Source of the DNA: Nemertoderma westbladi
Lineage: Eukaryota > Xenacoelomorpha > Nemertodermatida > Nemertodermatidae
NCBI GenBank assembly: GCA_032718475.1
Contig: JAUCBJ010006408.1
Location: 1 to 43,905, forward strand
Length of the DNA: 43,905 nucleotides
Reading direction: 5' to 3'
In this document: positions 11,570-21,357 of the stretch, piece after piece
Position numbering within the stretch: position 1 is the first letter of the stretch
Layout of the letters: each line of letters opens with the position of its first letter
The notes under the pieces: model-generated
The model's database searches: none
The model's input: only the letters and a program-made list of their open reading frames with translations
Told to the model about the DNA's origin: nothing
Translations under genes and position numbers: made by a program

Positions 11570-11760
11570 CCAGCCAGCCAGCCGCTGTGAAAATTTCATC
11601 AAAATCGTTAGAGTGGTTCCTGAGATTGCTTAGTCAGTCAGTCAGCCAGCCAGTCAATCAGCGAGCAATTCTTACAGTAATGAACCTCTCGATTCCTAAT
11701 TAGGAACGGGCCTGGCGGCCCGTGAAGCAAGTCGTAGGAGACCCTACGGGTCAAGTAAAA
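11570..11760. repeat. CAGC/TCAG microsatellite followed by three consecutive hairpins
   Basis: A degenerate (TCAG/CAGC)n tract at about 11630-11668 follows a TTTCATCAAAATCGTTAGAG block that recurs near 16945 as TTTCATCACAATCGTTAGAG. After it come three short palindromes in a row: TTCCTAATTAGGAA (11693-11706), a perfect 7-bp stem ACGGGCC/GGCCCGT with a TGGC loop (11706-11723), and CGTAGG/CCTACG with a 4-base loop (11733-11748). This arrangement resembles the structured end of a mobile element. Confidence 0.5.
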
Positions 11761-12058
11761 GCTTTTTGTTCTGTCTGATAATCAATTAGTGTGAGGGTAG
11801 TCCCGGTGGTGTACGATAAATTTTCTAGACAACTTCAAACTATAATTATTATGTTGTAATCATCTAATGAATTATAAAAGCTGTTGTGATTATAGAAGAT
11901 AGAAGATAGAGAGCAGTTAGCGAAATGATAGAGCTATCGGATAGAGTAGTCAGAGAGGAGTCGAGGTGTCAATTGATTAATAATAAAAGCAGCAGTTGTC
12001 ATGAATTCAATACAATCACGCACAAGACACATAAGACAAATTCGTTCTTATTTTTGTT

Positions 12059-12105
12059 ATAAATAAAACAAGTAGAGATGTTTCAATGTAAACCGCGATT
12101 AACAA
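12059..12105. repeat. Dispersed repeat block also found at 16862-16905
   Basis: The block AAATAAAACAAGTAGAGATG followed by TTTCAATGTAAACCGCGATT is nearly the same as 16863-16903. It repeats partly within itself at about 12112-12135 (ATTCAATGTAAACCACGAT). Confidence 0.6.
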
Positions 12106-12267
12106 TTTACACTATTCAATGTAAACCACGATATTAATTAAATACAACAATTATATTATTATTATAACAGATTTTTATATTTCAAACTACAATGTTAGCC
12201 TTATGGAGAATCATTATGAGGCTGAATAAACATAGGTCAGGTCAGGTATTCTAGGTGGATCTAGGAC

Positions 12268-12351
12268 ACTTCCCCCCCCGGACACTTCCCCCCCGCCCAA
12301 GTAGAACACTTCCCCCCCGGACACTTGCCCCCCGGACACTTCCCCCCCAGT
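12268..12351. repeat. GGACACTTCCCCCCC minisatellite
   Basis: Five or so copies of GGACACTT or GAACACTT, each followed by a run of 6-8 C, with one GCCCAAGTA interruption. The reverse strand is a run of guanine tracts every 15 bases or so. Confidence 0.85.
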
Positions 12352-12522
12352 TAAAGTGTTAAAATTAATCTGGGTGCATCAAAGCAATAAACAAAAGTTA
12401 AAGATGGTTACAGGACAAGTTGTATCTATACAAGGTTTTTCAAAATTATAAAAGAAACATTTTTATAGACAAATTTTGTTTGTTTTTCTTTTAATTCCTT
12501 TAATTCTTTTAATTTCTTTTAA

Positions 12523-12666
12523 TTGGGGGCTGCCGCCCCCAAACCCTTGCTTCTTTTGTTGGGGGCTACCGCCCCCAAACCCCCGCTTCTTTTCTTGGGG
12601 GCTGCCGCCACCAAACCCCCGCTTCTTTTCTTGGGGGTTATCGCCCCCAGACCCCGGCATTTCCCG
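12523..12666. repeat. 36-bp minisatellite, four copies, each with a GGGGGC/GCCCCC hairpin
   Basis: The unit begins TTGGGGGCTGCCGCCCCCAA and continues with ACCCCCGCTTCTTTTC. Copies start at 12523, 12559, 12595 and 12631, a period of 36. Because 36 is a multiple of three, frames on both strands stay open through the array, which gives spurious short reading frames. Each unit can fold into a G/C hairpin with a 4-base loop (TGCC or TACC in the first two copies, with mismatches in the others). Confidence 0.9.
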
Positions 12667-12824
12667 TCATTGATAAAGAAAACTGCCACCTCCATGCAGC
12701 ATAAAGGAGGTGCCACCTGTAGCTGCATAGACCCTCTTACTAGGTCAAATCTGGTCCTGTAATTAGGACCCCCTTCGTTCTGGGATAAGGACGCCCTTGG
12801 TCCTGGATTAAGGACCCATATACT

Positions 12825-13040
12825 TGGCTGCAGGGGTATATGGCCTGGCCAGGCAGATGGTGATCTACCAATGGCTGGTCAGGAGTAGAGTGTTCTCCTG
12901 TCCACTCTGAGTGCACTTCACTGCAACCTGCACCTGGCAGCAGGGGTACAGGGCATGCATGACCCAGCAGATGAGCTGCACAGCCAATGGTGGGTCATGT
13001 GCGCGAGAGTAGATATGGGTGATGGGCCTCATATCTGACT
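12825..13040. repeat. Two diverged ~111-bp repeats in the 5' region of the retrotransposon
   Basis: GGCTGCAGGGGTATATGGCC (12825) and GGCAGCAGGGGTACAGGGCA (12936) head two similar segments. Each has a later block resembling CCAATGG.(C/T)GGTCA and a GAGTAGA motif. Tandem repeats in the 5' region of non-LTR elements often act as promoter units. That role here is inference. Confidence 0.5.
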
Positions 13041-13274
13041 CCACTGCGACACCCACCCTGTGGAATGGCAAACCAGGGTGTGGTATTTGCCCCGAGAGCT
13101 GACTCGGCAAAAAAGCACCCTCCAACCCCCACTATGGATTACATTAGTAATGCGGAGGTCCAGCCACTAGAGGCTAGTGGAATGACTGGACAAAATCGGC
13201 CTAACAGTCGTCAGTAATCTCCTGACCAGCTGCCTGTCTGACCCCCTACTGGAGAGAGAGCGGCAAACAATTCT

Positions 13275-14039
13275 TTGAGTCCCTTTCCTGATGACCCTTC
13301 TGGCCCAAACCCTGGGTCACCAGGGAGGCCAGATTGTGAGGGGGAGAGGGATTCTGGAGTTGGAGGCTACTCTCATGTTCCACCCCGACCAACAAAGCCA
13401 TTGGTGAATCTGAGGCAAGTCACTAGACTAGCCTCAGTAAACACCCTAACACTCGGGTCCCCAATGCGACAAGGTGAGCTGACTGCCTTGGCAGATAAGC
13501 TTTCTCTTAGTGCAGTGGGTGTTCAAGAGCACCGAATGCAGACTGGACAGACTGATGAGGTTCTGATTAAGGACATGGGGGGCGGTTGGCGACTCGCCCT
13601 CGCTTCAGCAGATGATAGTGGCAATGGTGGAATTGGTCTATTGATGAATCCAACTGCACATGCAGCATTGGACAAAATAGACCAAATCTCTAACCACATC
13701 ATCCGTTGCCACTTCTCATGTTCTGGAAGACTGGCTAAGAAGTTTCCTAAGGTGGTTCTGATTGTGTGCTACTCTCCAACTAGTGTTGCCCCTGTAGAGG
13801 AGGTGGAAAATTTCTACCAGAATCTACAAGCAGCTACTGATGGAGTGGATCAGCATGCATTCTTAACATTCCTGGGAGACTTTAATGCAAGTCTGCATCA
13901 ATCACCTACATCGCCCTGGGTCTATAGCAATGGTGTTAAACCGAAATTCCATCCATCTTCAGAATTTTATCTCTGGAAATGGATTGTTTTCGGCTGGAAC
14001 CCAGTTCAAGAAGCGAACTGGAAAGCTATGGACTCATAG
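13275..14039 (+). CDS. RTE-like element: AP-type endonuclease, N-terminal part
   Basis: A 254-codon frame. After a Pro-rich start, residues 51-90 give SVNTLTL...VGVQEHRM, the first endonuclease strands with the catalytic Glu (E85). Residues 198-206 give FLGDFNASL, containing the Asp/Asn pair (D202, N204) of exonuclease-endonuclease-phosphatase enzymes. This domain nicks target DNA for target-primed reverse transcription. The frame is lost about 25 residues later, and the rest of the domain continues in 14112-14504 after a short AT-rich segment of CTATATAC repeats. The first ATG may not be the true start. Confidence 0.75.
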   Translation: MSPFPDDPSGPNPGSPGRPDCEGERDSGVGGYSHVPPRPTKPLVNLRQVTRLASVNTLTLGSPMRQGELTALADKLSLSAVGVQEHRMQTGQTDEVLIKDMGGGWRLALASADDSGNGGIGLLMNPTAHAALDKIDQISNHIIRCHFSCSGRLAKKFPKVVLIVCYSPTSVAPVEEVENFYQNLQAATDGVDQHAFLTFLGDFNASLHQSPTSPWVYSNGVKPKFHPSSEFYLWKWIVFGWNPVQEANWKAMDS

Positions 14040-14111
14040 TGGACCCAGTGGTCACAAGTCCCATATCTATATACCTATACCATACCTATATACATATCTA
14101 TAGACCATATC

Positions 14112-14821
14112 TTGTTTCGTAGGAAATACAGGAGCTCAATACAAGACTGTAATGCATTTACACTACGACCCTTCTCCAGTGATCACCGCCTTATTGTGGC
14201 CAAGGTAAGACTTAGTCTGCGTGCTAGCAGAACAACGAAATCTGCCTTGCCGCGGCATGACTGGTCCTCTCTGTTGCAACAGCCAAGTGTAAGATCCAGC
14301 TTCACACTACAGCTGAGCAACAGGTATGAGGCTCTTGCCTCTGAGGCGGCAGATCACTGTGAGGGCTATACTGCCTTCACAGAGGCAGTTAAGTTAGCAG
14401 CTGCAGAAACAGTTCCTGTATACTCTCGAAACAGGAAAAGGGCCCCCTGGACTGACAACAAAATTCAGAAGTGCCGAAATTACCTCTACAAGGCGCAGAA
14501 ATAGTCCCGACTCAAACAGACTACAGCGGCCAAGAATGCAGTTAAGGCTGCATCTAGGTCCCTGAACAGGCAGTACTCTGTTAATTTACAGGAGCTAATA
14601 AACCAACAGGTTGATGCCATCAATGATGCTGACGACAGCAGGCAATCATCCCAGGCATGGAGATCGATCAACTTCCTTGCTGGTCGAAAAAGCCAACCAA
14701 CCACCAAGGTTAAGGCTGAATCACCAGCTGATCGCCTCAATGGTTGGAAGGCCCACTTTGAAAAGCTCTTCAATAATGACAGGGTATTGCCTGATAACAT
14801 TTATAGAAGTAAAAGTGTCTG
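14112..14821 (+). pseudogene. RTE-like element: endonuclease C-terminus and linker, with an in-frame TAG
   Basis: The frame contains FSSDHRLIVAKV, the SDH motif with the last catalytic His of the AP-type endonuclease. It then continues through a helical linker. A TAG at 14502-14504 interrupts the frame, but the same frame stays open and similar to relatives to about 14821, with a WRSINFLAGRKSQPTTKVKA-type segment. That linker is also what the fragment at 5131-5800 carries. The reading frame then shifts into the next block. Confidence 0.7.
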
Positions 14822-15878
14822 AGTCTGTACGCCCAGATATTCCCATTGGTGATATCTCCTTTGCAGAAGTGAAGGCTGCTGCAAAGAGCATTAAGACCAA
14901 TCGTGCCAGTGGAGTAGATGGTGTTCCCCCTGGGGTCTTTAAAATACCTGAGTGTTTAAAGCTCATCTATCCATCATAGTAGACATGTACCGTACAACAA
15001 GAGTCCCACAAGAAATGAAAACAAATAAGTTGGTGCCAGTTCCCAAGAAGGGCAACCTAACACTCTATGGTTCTTTTCGGGGACTCTCATTGATCTCGAT
15101 TGCTGCAAAGCTATACAATAGAATTCTAATAAATCGCATCAGGGATCCCATTGAGAGACTGCTCCGTGGAAATCAGAATGGGTTCCATAAAGGTCGTGGG
15201 ACCATGGAGCCCATTTTGGCACTTAGAAGGATAATTGAAGAGTTATCAAAAAAGAAAGACAGGCATCTGGCTGTTATCTTTGTTGACTTCTTCAAGGCCT
15301 TTGATTCAGTCTCTCGCTCACGTATGATCAGCATACTTTCATTATATGGGATTCCTGATGAAATTATTGCAGCAATCAGATCAGTATACGATGGTTCGAC
15401 AACATTTGTGTCTACTGTTGACGGTGACACAGAATCATTTGAAGTGTTATGGGGCGTCCTCCAGGGTGACACACTTGCCACATTCTTGTTCATAATTGTT
15501 GTTGACTATGTTCGACGCATATCCTTAGACCATCATAATGGTGATGGGGTGATGATAACTCCACCTACTGGCTCCAGAAGTCGAGGAAATCCTGCCAAGT
15601 ACCTAACTGATCTAGACTTTGCTGATGACTTAGGAGTACTCTCAGAATCACTAGAGGGAGCCCAACGGCTCCTCAGCTCATTAGAACATGCTGCTTCTAG
15701 TGTTGGTCTTTTTATTAACTCCAGAAAGACCAAAATTTTGACAGTTAACTTTGAAAGTCCTCAGCAAGTCTCTGATCGGATGAGCATAAGCTCAAAAGAT
15801 GGTATGCTTGAGCATGTGGATGACTTCTGTTACCTGGGATCATGGATCCGGAAGTCAGGTGAGGACCTTGAATGGTGA
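14822..15878 (+). pseudogene. RTE-like element: reverse transcriptase
   Basis: The first part lies in the frame with IPIGDISFAEVKAAAKSIK and RASGVDGVPPGVFKI, the usual start of a non-LTR reverse transcriptase palm. A one-base shift near 14955 moves to the 308-codon frame at 14952-15878. That frame carries motif A (FVDFFKAFDS, catalytic D112), motif B (GVLQGDTLATFLF) and motif C (DFADDLG, D225 and D226), followed by the thumb-like FCYLGSWI. All catalytic aspartates are kept. The enzyme would copy element RNA at the nicked target, but the frame breaks mean this copy cannot make it. Confidence 0.85.
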
Positions 15879-16424
15879 GAACCATTGAAAGGTGAAAGTG
15901 AAAGGTGAGAACCTTGATGGGCAGCCTTGAATAGGCTTTCCAGGATTTGGAAGTCACCGAGAATTAATCGGAAAATTAAGGTCCGGTTATTTAGAGCAGC
16001 AGTAGTTCCAGTACTCCTCTATGGGAGTCCATGCTGGGCTCTAACTGCTGAGGACACCAAATCTCTGGATGGCACATTCACAAGAATGCTACGCCGGGTC
16101 CATTGTGTCAAGTTCAATGCACACATCTCCAACCAGACACTATATAACATTGGAGGTGTCTTATTGGTTCCCCCAAGCTTGACACTAGAACAAAATCGCC
16201 TCCACTTTGCAGGACATTGCTTTCGCCGTGAGGACCAGCCAGTGCATAATCTTGTACTTTGGCAGCCTCATGGAGTGAATAAGCATGGTGGACAGCCTAT
16301 GACTTTCTTGAGACGCATCTTAAAGGACATTAGCCTTGAAGATGCGGATGATCTAGCAAATGTCATGGGTGATAGGGAGTTGTGGCGGTGCAATTTTGTC
16401 GATAAGCCGGCGCAGCATTCTTAA
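15879..16424 (+). pseudogene. RTE-like element: C-terminal region
   Basis: Open from 15927, this encodes LSRIWKSPRINRKIKVRLFR and LLYGSPCWALTAED, typical of the region after the reverse transcriptase in RTE-like elements, and then LVLWQPHG...MTFLRRILKD. The same ending is seen in the fragment at 28560-29245. The junction at 15870-15920 holds small repeated pieces (GGTGAGAACC and AAAGGTGA), a local slippage duplication that broke the frame. Confidence 0.75.
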
Positions 16425-16624
16425 AAATGCAGCTGCAATGCAGCATGCCGATCCTAGTAGTAGTAGAATAAACATTCAGCCTTATAAGCATACAGCCTCC
16501 ACAGTATTAATGTTGGCACAAAAATTTCAAAATAAAACAATAATTCGATGAGAGCATAGTACAATACACTGTGTAGCCAACACACAGTGTAACTAACAGT
16601 CATTTAGCTTGCACGTCAATTAAT

Positions 16625-16980
16625 TAACATTGGGAAGAGTTATTCAGCTGAGACTGTAATAGCCAGCAAAACCAGTCAATGTTTGCTTACTGTCTGGGTT
16701 GTAGAGTAGAGTGATAATACTTGGCACAGAAAGTACTTCTTTGTTAGTTGCCCTTCCTATTGAATGCATTACCAGGCCATCTCTATATATTTTTCATGAG
16801 TGCCAGCTTGTGTTTTTATCATTGCGCCTATGGCAATTTTCGTGTTTTGGGGCTATTTTTCGAAATAAAACAAGTTGAAATGTTTCAATTTAAACCGCGA
16901 TTTCACAAGTACCCATAGATATCTATTTTCATGGTTCATGCAAAATTTCATCACAATCGTTAGAGCCGTGTAGCCAGTAG
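16625..16980. repeat. Dispersed repeat, copy 2 (related to 10205-10460, 12059-12105 and ~11585)
   Basis: The segment repeats blocks of 10205-10460 in the same order, then has AAATAAAACAAG...TTTCAATTTAAACCGCGATTTC as at 12059, and TTTCATCACAATCGTTAGAG as near 11590. It follows directly after the RTE-like element. Confidence 0.6.
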
Positions 16981-17061
16981 TCAGTAGCCTTTTTTTTCTT
17001 ACAGTAAACAAGTCTAACTACTTGCTAATTATATAGACAAACATGCCTTTAAACGGAAGCA

Positions 17062-17998
17062 AGACAATTCGGTCCCGGACAATTCGGTCCGGACAATTCG
17101 GTCCGGACAATTCGGTCCCGGACAATTCGGTCCCATTAATTTTGTGTTTTGGTACCGAATTGTCCGGGACCGAATTGTCCGGATACTGACTAGGACAATT
17201 CGGTCCCAAAACATGCATATTAATGGGACCGAATTGTCCGGGACCGAATTGTCCGGGACCGAATTGTTCGGGACCGAATTGTCCGGGACCGATTTGTCCG
17301 GGACCGAATTGTCCGGGACCGAATTGTCCAGGATCGAATTATCCGGGTCCGGGGCCAAATTTAATTGGTACTACTGTACTATATAATGGTGAATGTTCTA
17401 GAACCTTAAAAGATATTATTATATGGTAGCTAGTGTTTTTTTTTCTAGCTAGTATTTTTTTGAAAATAAAAAAATTTTACTTTTTTTGTCAACATTATTA
17501 GTTATGGTAGTAATAAATAATATATAATAATGTTCTCGAACACTTACCAATAACAAAAATAAAAAAAGTATAGTATTTTTAAAATTTCAAAAAATTCTAG
17601 CGAGTAAATAACACTAGCTACCATTAAAAAAATCTACTAATGTTCTAGAACATTCACCAATATCAAAAAAGCACTAAAAAGCTGGTATCAGGAACCGGAC
17701 AATTTGGTCCTGGACAATTTGGTCCTGGACAATTTGGTCCCGGACATTTCGGTCCCGGACTATTCGGTCCCGGATAATTCGGTCGCGGACAATTCGGTCC
17801 CGGACAATTCGGTCCCGGACAATTCGGTCCCGGACAATTCGGTCCTAGGACAATTCGGTCTCGGACAATTCGGTCCCGGACAATTCCGTCCCATTTATTT
17901 AGTGTTTTGGGACCGAATTATCCGGGACCGAATTGTCCGGGACCGAATTGTCTGGACCGAATTGTCCTGGACCGAATTGTCCGGGACCGAATTGTCCT
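17062..17998. mobile_element. Foldback-like structure of 15-bp near-palindromic units
   Basis: Two arrays, 17062-17356 and 17694-17998, are made of the unit GGACAATTCGGTCCC and its reverse complement. Each array switches orientation around a spacer resembling CCCATTWATTTWGTGTTTTGG, so each folds on itself. The central 340 bp also forms an inverted repeat: 17388-17404 is the exact complement of 17642-17658 (around GTTCTAGAAC), and 17425-17437 of 17610-17622. No coding capacity or transposase is seen. The short frames across it only reflect the 15-bp period. The structure resembles FB-type foldback transposons, whose long inverted repeats contain short tandem units. Target duplications were not identified. 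Confidence 0.7.
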
Positions 17999-18103
17999 AC
18001 ATCCGCCATACACCACTTGGATGCACCAGAACACATCCACAGTTCACGATCAGAAATAATACTGAATTATACTGAATTCTGAATACTGAAATCATCTGCA
18101 TTA

Positions 18104-18264
18104 TCAAGAAAGATCATCACTGTCTTTTAGAAGGCGTTTCAGGAATTTTAATAGCTGACTACCGCGATGGATGCCTGCTGTAAGATCATACACAAACGGA
18201 TCCGTTGACGATGACTCGAGATGTCGACTCGGAAACGGACAATTAATTTCTCGGCATTGTGCTA
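18104..18264 (-). CDS. Predicted terminal exon of an unidentified minus-strand gene
   Basis: An acceptor on the minus strand (GATACTACACTACAG) is followed by two bases, 52 codons and a TGA. The peptide begins AQCREINCPFPSRHLESSS, continues with DPFVYDLTAGIHRGS and ends in the basic-amphipathic QLLKFLKRLLKDSDDLS. Its composition is strongly protein-like, and it has no low-complexity or repeat character. I do not recognise the family. The exon is under 60 codons and easily missed. A weak donor (GTGATG near 18121) would allow it to be internal instead. The 15-bp foldback array ends about 105 bp downstream of the stop, so the array may lie in the 3' untranslated region. Confidence 0.4.
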
Positions 18265-21200
18265 CTGTAGTGTAGTATCAAATATCAGAAAGTAAATTTT
18301 ATACTGTGTCTACAGGCATATACCGAACAAAGCAGAACTACAATAAAATCGTTCTTTACTATATATGAGCTACTAAAAATGTCATCCTTCCTGAGACACC
18401 ACACGCATTCAATGCTTTTAGGTTAGTTTCCAACTGACGCCCTGGCCTGGAGGTGAACTTAGTAACGTTATATCCTTGAATAATTTTACTTATGTGTCAT
18501 GATGGAGGTCGACTGGTATATGTGTATATATGAAGTAATAAATTAGAGCACATTAGAATTGGTGGATTTTCAGATGAGCGCCTTCGATTATCCGATTATC
18601 TTCGATCAGCGGTGTGTCAGGAAGTAGAACCCACACCCCATCCCAGCCACATGTCCCTAGCTAGATCTATAATTTTTGCTGTTTCCTTGAAACTTTCTCA
18701 AGACAGCCACTTGTGCATGTACAGTGCTGAGCAGTGAATCGGCGAGTGTCTCTTTCTGAAGAGGGCATTTGTATCCCCAGCAGCATGCCTTAAAATATTC
18801 GATTGAGCTCTTGAACTTACGAATTGGGGATTTACGAATAAGGGGGTCGGATTTTCGAAATATTTCCTGGAGTTACAAATGGAATTGGTGGTATCATCAC
18901 TTCGAAATTTGTTTTAATATAAAACAATTATTGTAATATAACACAATCTGGAGCGTACTGGGCCGAACATCTGAAGAACTGGACCGCCATATGAAAAAGG
19001 GTAAAAAATAAATAATAGGGAGGGGGACTCTTCTTCTTCTCTAGGGGAAAATCGTCGCAATTAACAGCTTAATGTTCTGAAAGATATAACCGTAACATGT
19101 TCTATTCACTTTTGTTTACTGTTTTGGTCCGAAATAAGTCCTACTATAACCTGTTCCTTTCCTTATATGGATCTAATTTAACATTGAGAAGAAATGTTAA
19201 TTCGCCGAGATGGGTTTTGCTTCCATTTACCCCCCTGTCTGTGTCTCAAAAAAATACCGCTACCAATTGAAATTTTAAATTAAAACATTTGATCAACAAA
19301 TCATGTTTTTGAAATAAATTTTAACATTAAATTTTGAATATAAATTTTGAATATAAATTTGTTTTTTTTTAATTTTTCTTACTCTCGATTATTGTATTGG
19401 TTCCTTCCACTCATCTCGTAAACATGCTCCTATACTAAGTTTTAATTTCCAATGGGTATAATTTTTATTATCATAAAAACATCCATTTCGGTACCGTATG
19501 GAACTATTTCGGCCCAGTGCTATTTAGTTTGGTTCAATTATCGTTGTTACATTATTTCCCTCAATAAAAGTTTATTTTTTCCTAATTAAAGTTACATGTG
19601 TTTATTGTACACGATTGATGGGTATACAGAGAGGATTTCACTTAGAATCTTTTAGTACAACTTTTTTCTAGGCTAGTTAACTGCAAATGCAAATGAAACA
19701 TTTGAATAGTAAGCTATTCAACATGCTATGCATGCCTGGCCGCCAGTGCTTCTAGCTGTTGGCCAAACTGCACATAATGTTACTTGCGGATGTTGTATAT
19801 CACATCGATTAAATTGCCTTATAGCCCTAAAGCCCCAATTATAACAAACTTCCGTCACAGCGGTTACCAATTATTGCATACCTTATCTGAACATCATTCC
19901 TATATATTTAGCCAATTATAAAATATTTCAGCTTTTCTAATCCTGCTACCTTCTGTCGAATGAATGAATAACCATAAAGAATACTGGTAACTATCATTAT
20001 GAGAGATAGTCGGGACTTGTCGCAAATAAGATTGGACCGACGGTATTACGGTAGATTACGGGTTAAAATGAAACTGTTACTTATCCGCTATTGACTCTCG
20101 TTATTTTTGGTTAGAATAACTGCTGCTTCCTTATCATGATTAGCTACAACTTTTATATTAATCAGCAACAAAAGTTCAGCAACTTGTATTCCGCGCAATA
20201 ATTATATACCCATAAAAAACCATACTCAGTCATATGCAGCGGCAGCGGCAGTGGCAGCGGCAACGGAACATTTCATTTAGTTTAGATTTTGGATATCCTT
20301 TTTTGAAATTTATTTCACTATAAAGTCTGTCTTAATCTGTCTTATAAAGTCTCGGCTTACGCCCCGCTACGTTACAGTCCACAGTCCTCTACGCGGACCT
20401 CCGCTGCGCTCCACTCCAGCCATCTGGCAGGATTGCATTTGTCGGGCATGATTCCCCATACCTCCCGCGGGATTGTTTTAATCATAGCCATAATAATTAA
20501 GATAGCCATTCATAAGTAATTTGTAACCAGTCCATAAAACAACTAGTTACTCATATGGAGTGGGGTAAGGTATCCGCTGATGAAGGAGAAATGAATGGCT
20601 ATATCCCCACAGAGGTTCACTTTGCGGAGTGCCCTAGGCTATATTACTACGAACGGAAGAATAGTACAATTTTCCCAGAATCAGTAACAAATTATCCTAT
20701 GCAACCGAGTGTGTAAATCGCAGATAAATTTTCTTTCTTTATATGTTTTAGATTAAATTTATAAAAATAATGAGATTATGTACATCTTCATTATTCATCT
20801 CATTAATTTTTAATATAATTTCAAAATGATTATAAATGTACTAATTCTATTCCTTAACTACTTAATTGTTCTTTACATGACATCACTGTTATCGTGTCAC
20901 GTTCATTAAACAAGAGGAATTGCTTCCCTCAACTTCTTGCTTTTTATTAACGACTGGCATGTGATGCGAGCCAAGACAAAGGGGAACTATCATCAGAGAA
21001 CAATATGTTGCTGTTGTCGTCGAAATCTTTGTAACGAACGTGTCTTTATACTGGATGGTTTTTGTCTAAAGGTGATGCCGGAGAAACACGACGGATGTAT
21101 GTTTATATGTATTATTATTTTATTATATATAACCACCACATGGCTTCATATCACTTGCATATATTGGATAATTGTAAACGCAACTATTTATCAATTATTA

Positions 21201-21296
21201 TCTCGTTGTTGAAAAAAAAAGTTGGGAACGATTCGATAGAACGCGAAATTAAATAACTACTATAATCACAACAGCCGAACAACAACATTTCACAAA
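18265..21296. other. Stretch without clearly supported genes; possible introns of minus-strand genes
   Basis: Mostly AT-rich unique-looking DNA. A weak exon-like open stretch is seen on the minus strand near 18380-18460. It has an acceptor context GTTACTAAGTTCACCTCCAG but no convincing donor. A short GGCAGC repeat lies at about 20236-20269. Nothing else could be assigned. Confidence 0.4.
20236..20269. repeat. GGCAGC/GGCAGT microsatellite
   Basis: The tract GCAGCGGCAGCGGCAGTGGC continues as AGCGGCAACGG. It is a short, imperfect hexamer repeat. Confidence 0.8.
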
Positions 21297-21302
21297 TTTA
21301 TT
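21297..21302 (-). promoter_or_regulatory. Candidate polyadenylation signal AATAAA
   Basis: AATAAA on the minus strand lies 56 bases downstream of the stop codon of the predicted terminal exon 21358-21461, followed by GT-containing sequence. The position suits a short 3' untranslated region. In AT-rich DNA such hexamers are common, so this is supporting evidence only. Confidence 0.35.
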
Positions 21303-21357
21303 GTCAATTGTAGTTACGTAAATTAATTATATCGTAAATTATTGTTTGTTCGCGCTT

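Larger units (their letters stand above)
9882..12058. other. Intergenic or intronic stretch of dispersed repeats without supported genes
   Basis: The AT-rich DNA contains a short GA repeat (near 10080), a C run near 10813 and the repeats annotated separately at 10205 and 11570. No reading frame has a recognisable domain. If the C2-domain gene extends to the right, this would be intron. Confidence 0.4.
12760..16470 (+). mobile_element. RTE-like non-LTR retrotransposon, nearly full length but inactivated
   Basis: The order is a GC-rich 5' region, an AP-type endonuclease, a reverse transcriptase and a C-terminal conserved block. The 3' end is CCTAGTAGTAGTAG, followed by AATAAA at about 16468. 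There is no separate ORF1, which fits RTE-like elements. Frame breaks near 14040, 14502-14504 (TAG), 14821, 14955 and 15880 make it non-functional. A related 3' fragment at 28560-29245 (minus) ends with the same CTAGTAGTAGTAG tail, and another fragment is at 5131-5800. The 5' boundary is approximate. Confidence 0.8.

Noticed and set aside
12463-12762. Short overlapping frames with GGGSPQEKKR-like and PPNPRFFSWG-like repeats
   Set aside because: Products of the 36-bp minisatellite read in several frames on both strands.
17018-18075. Several 60-120-codon frames with GTELS, GPNCP and DNSVP repeats
   Set aside because: They only reflect the 15-bp repeat unit, whose period is a multiple of three, on both strands.
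18380-18460. Minus-strand exon-like stretch containing RQLETNLKALNACGV
   Set aside because: The acceptor context is good, but there is no acceptable donor whose phase matches the exon at 18104-18264.
20937-21212. Plus-strand 91-codon frame with a CCCCRRNLC cluster and hydrophobic end
   Set aside because: The second half is AT-rich low-complexity DNA read as hydrophobic residues. No start context, splice sites or family support it.
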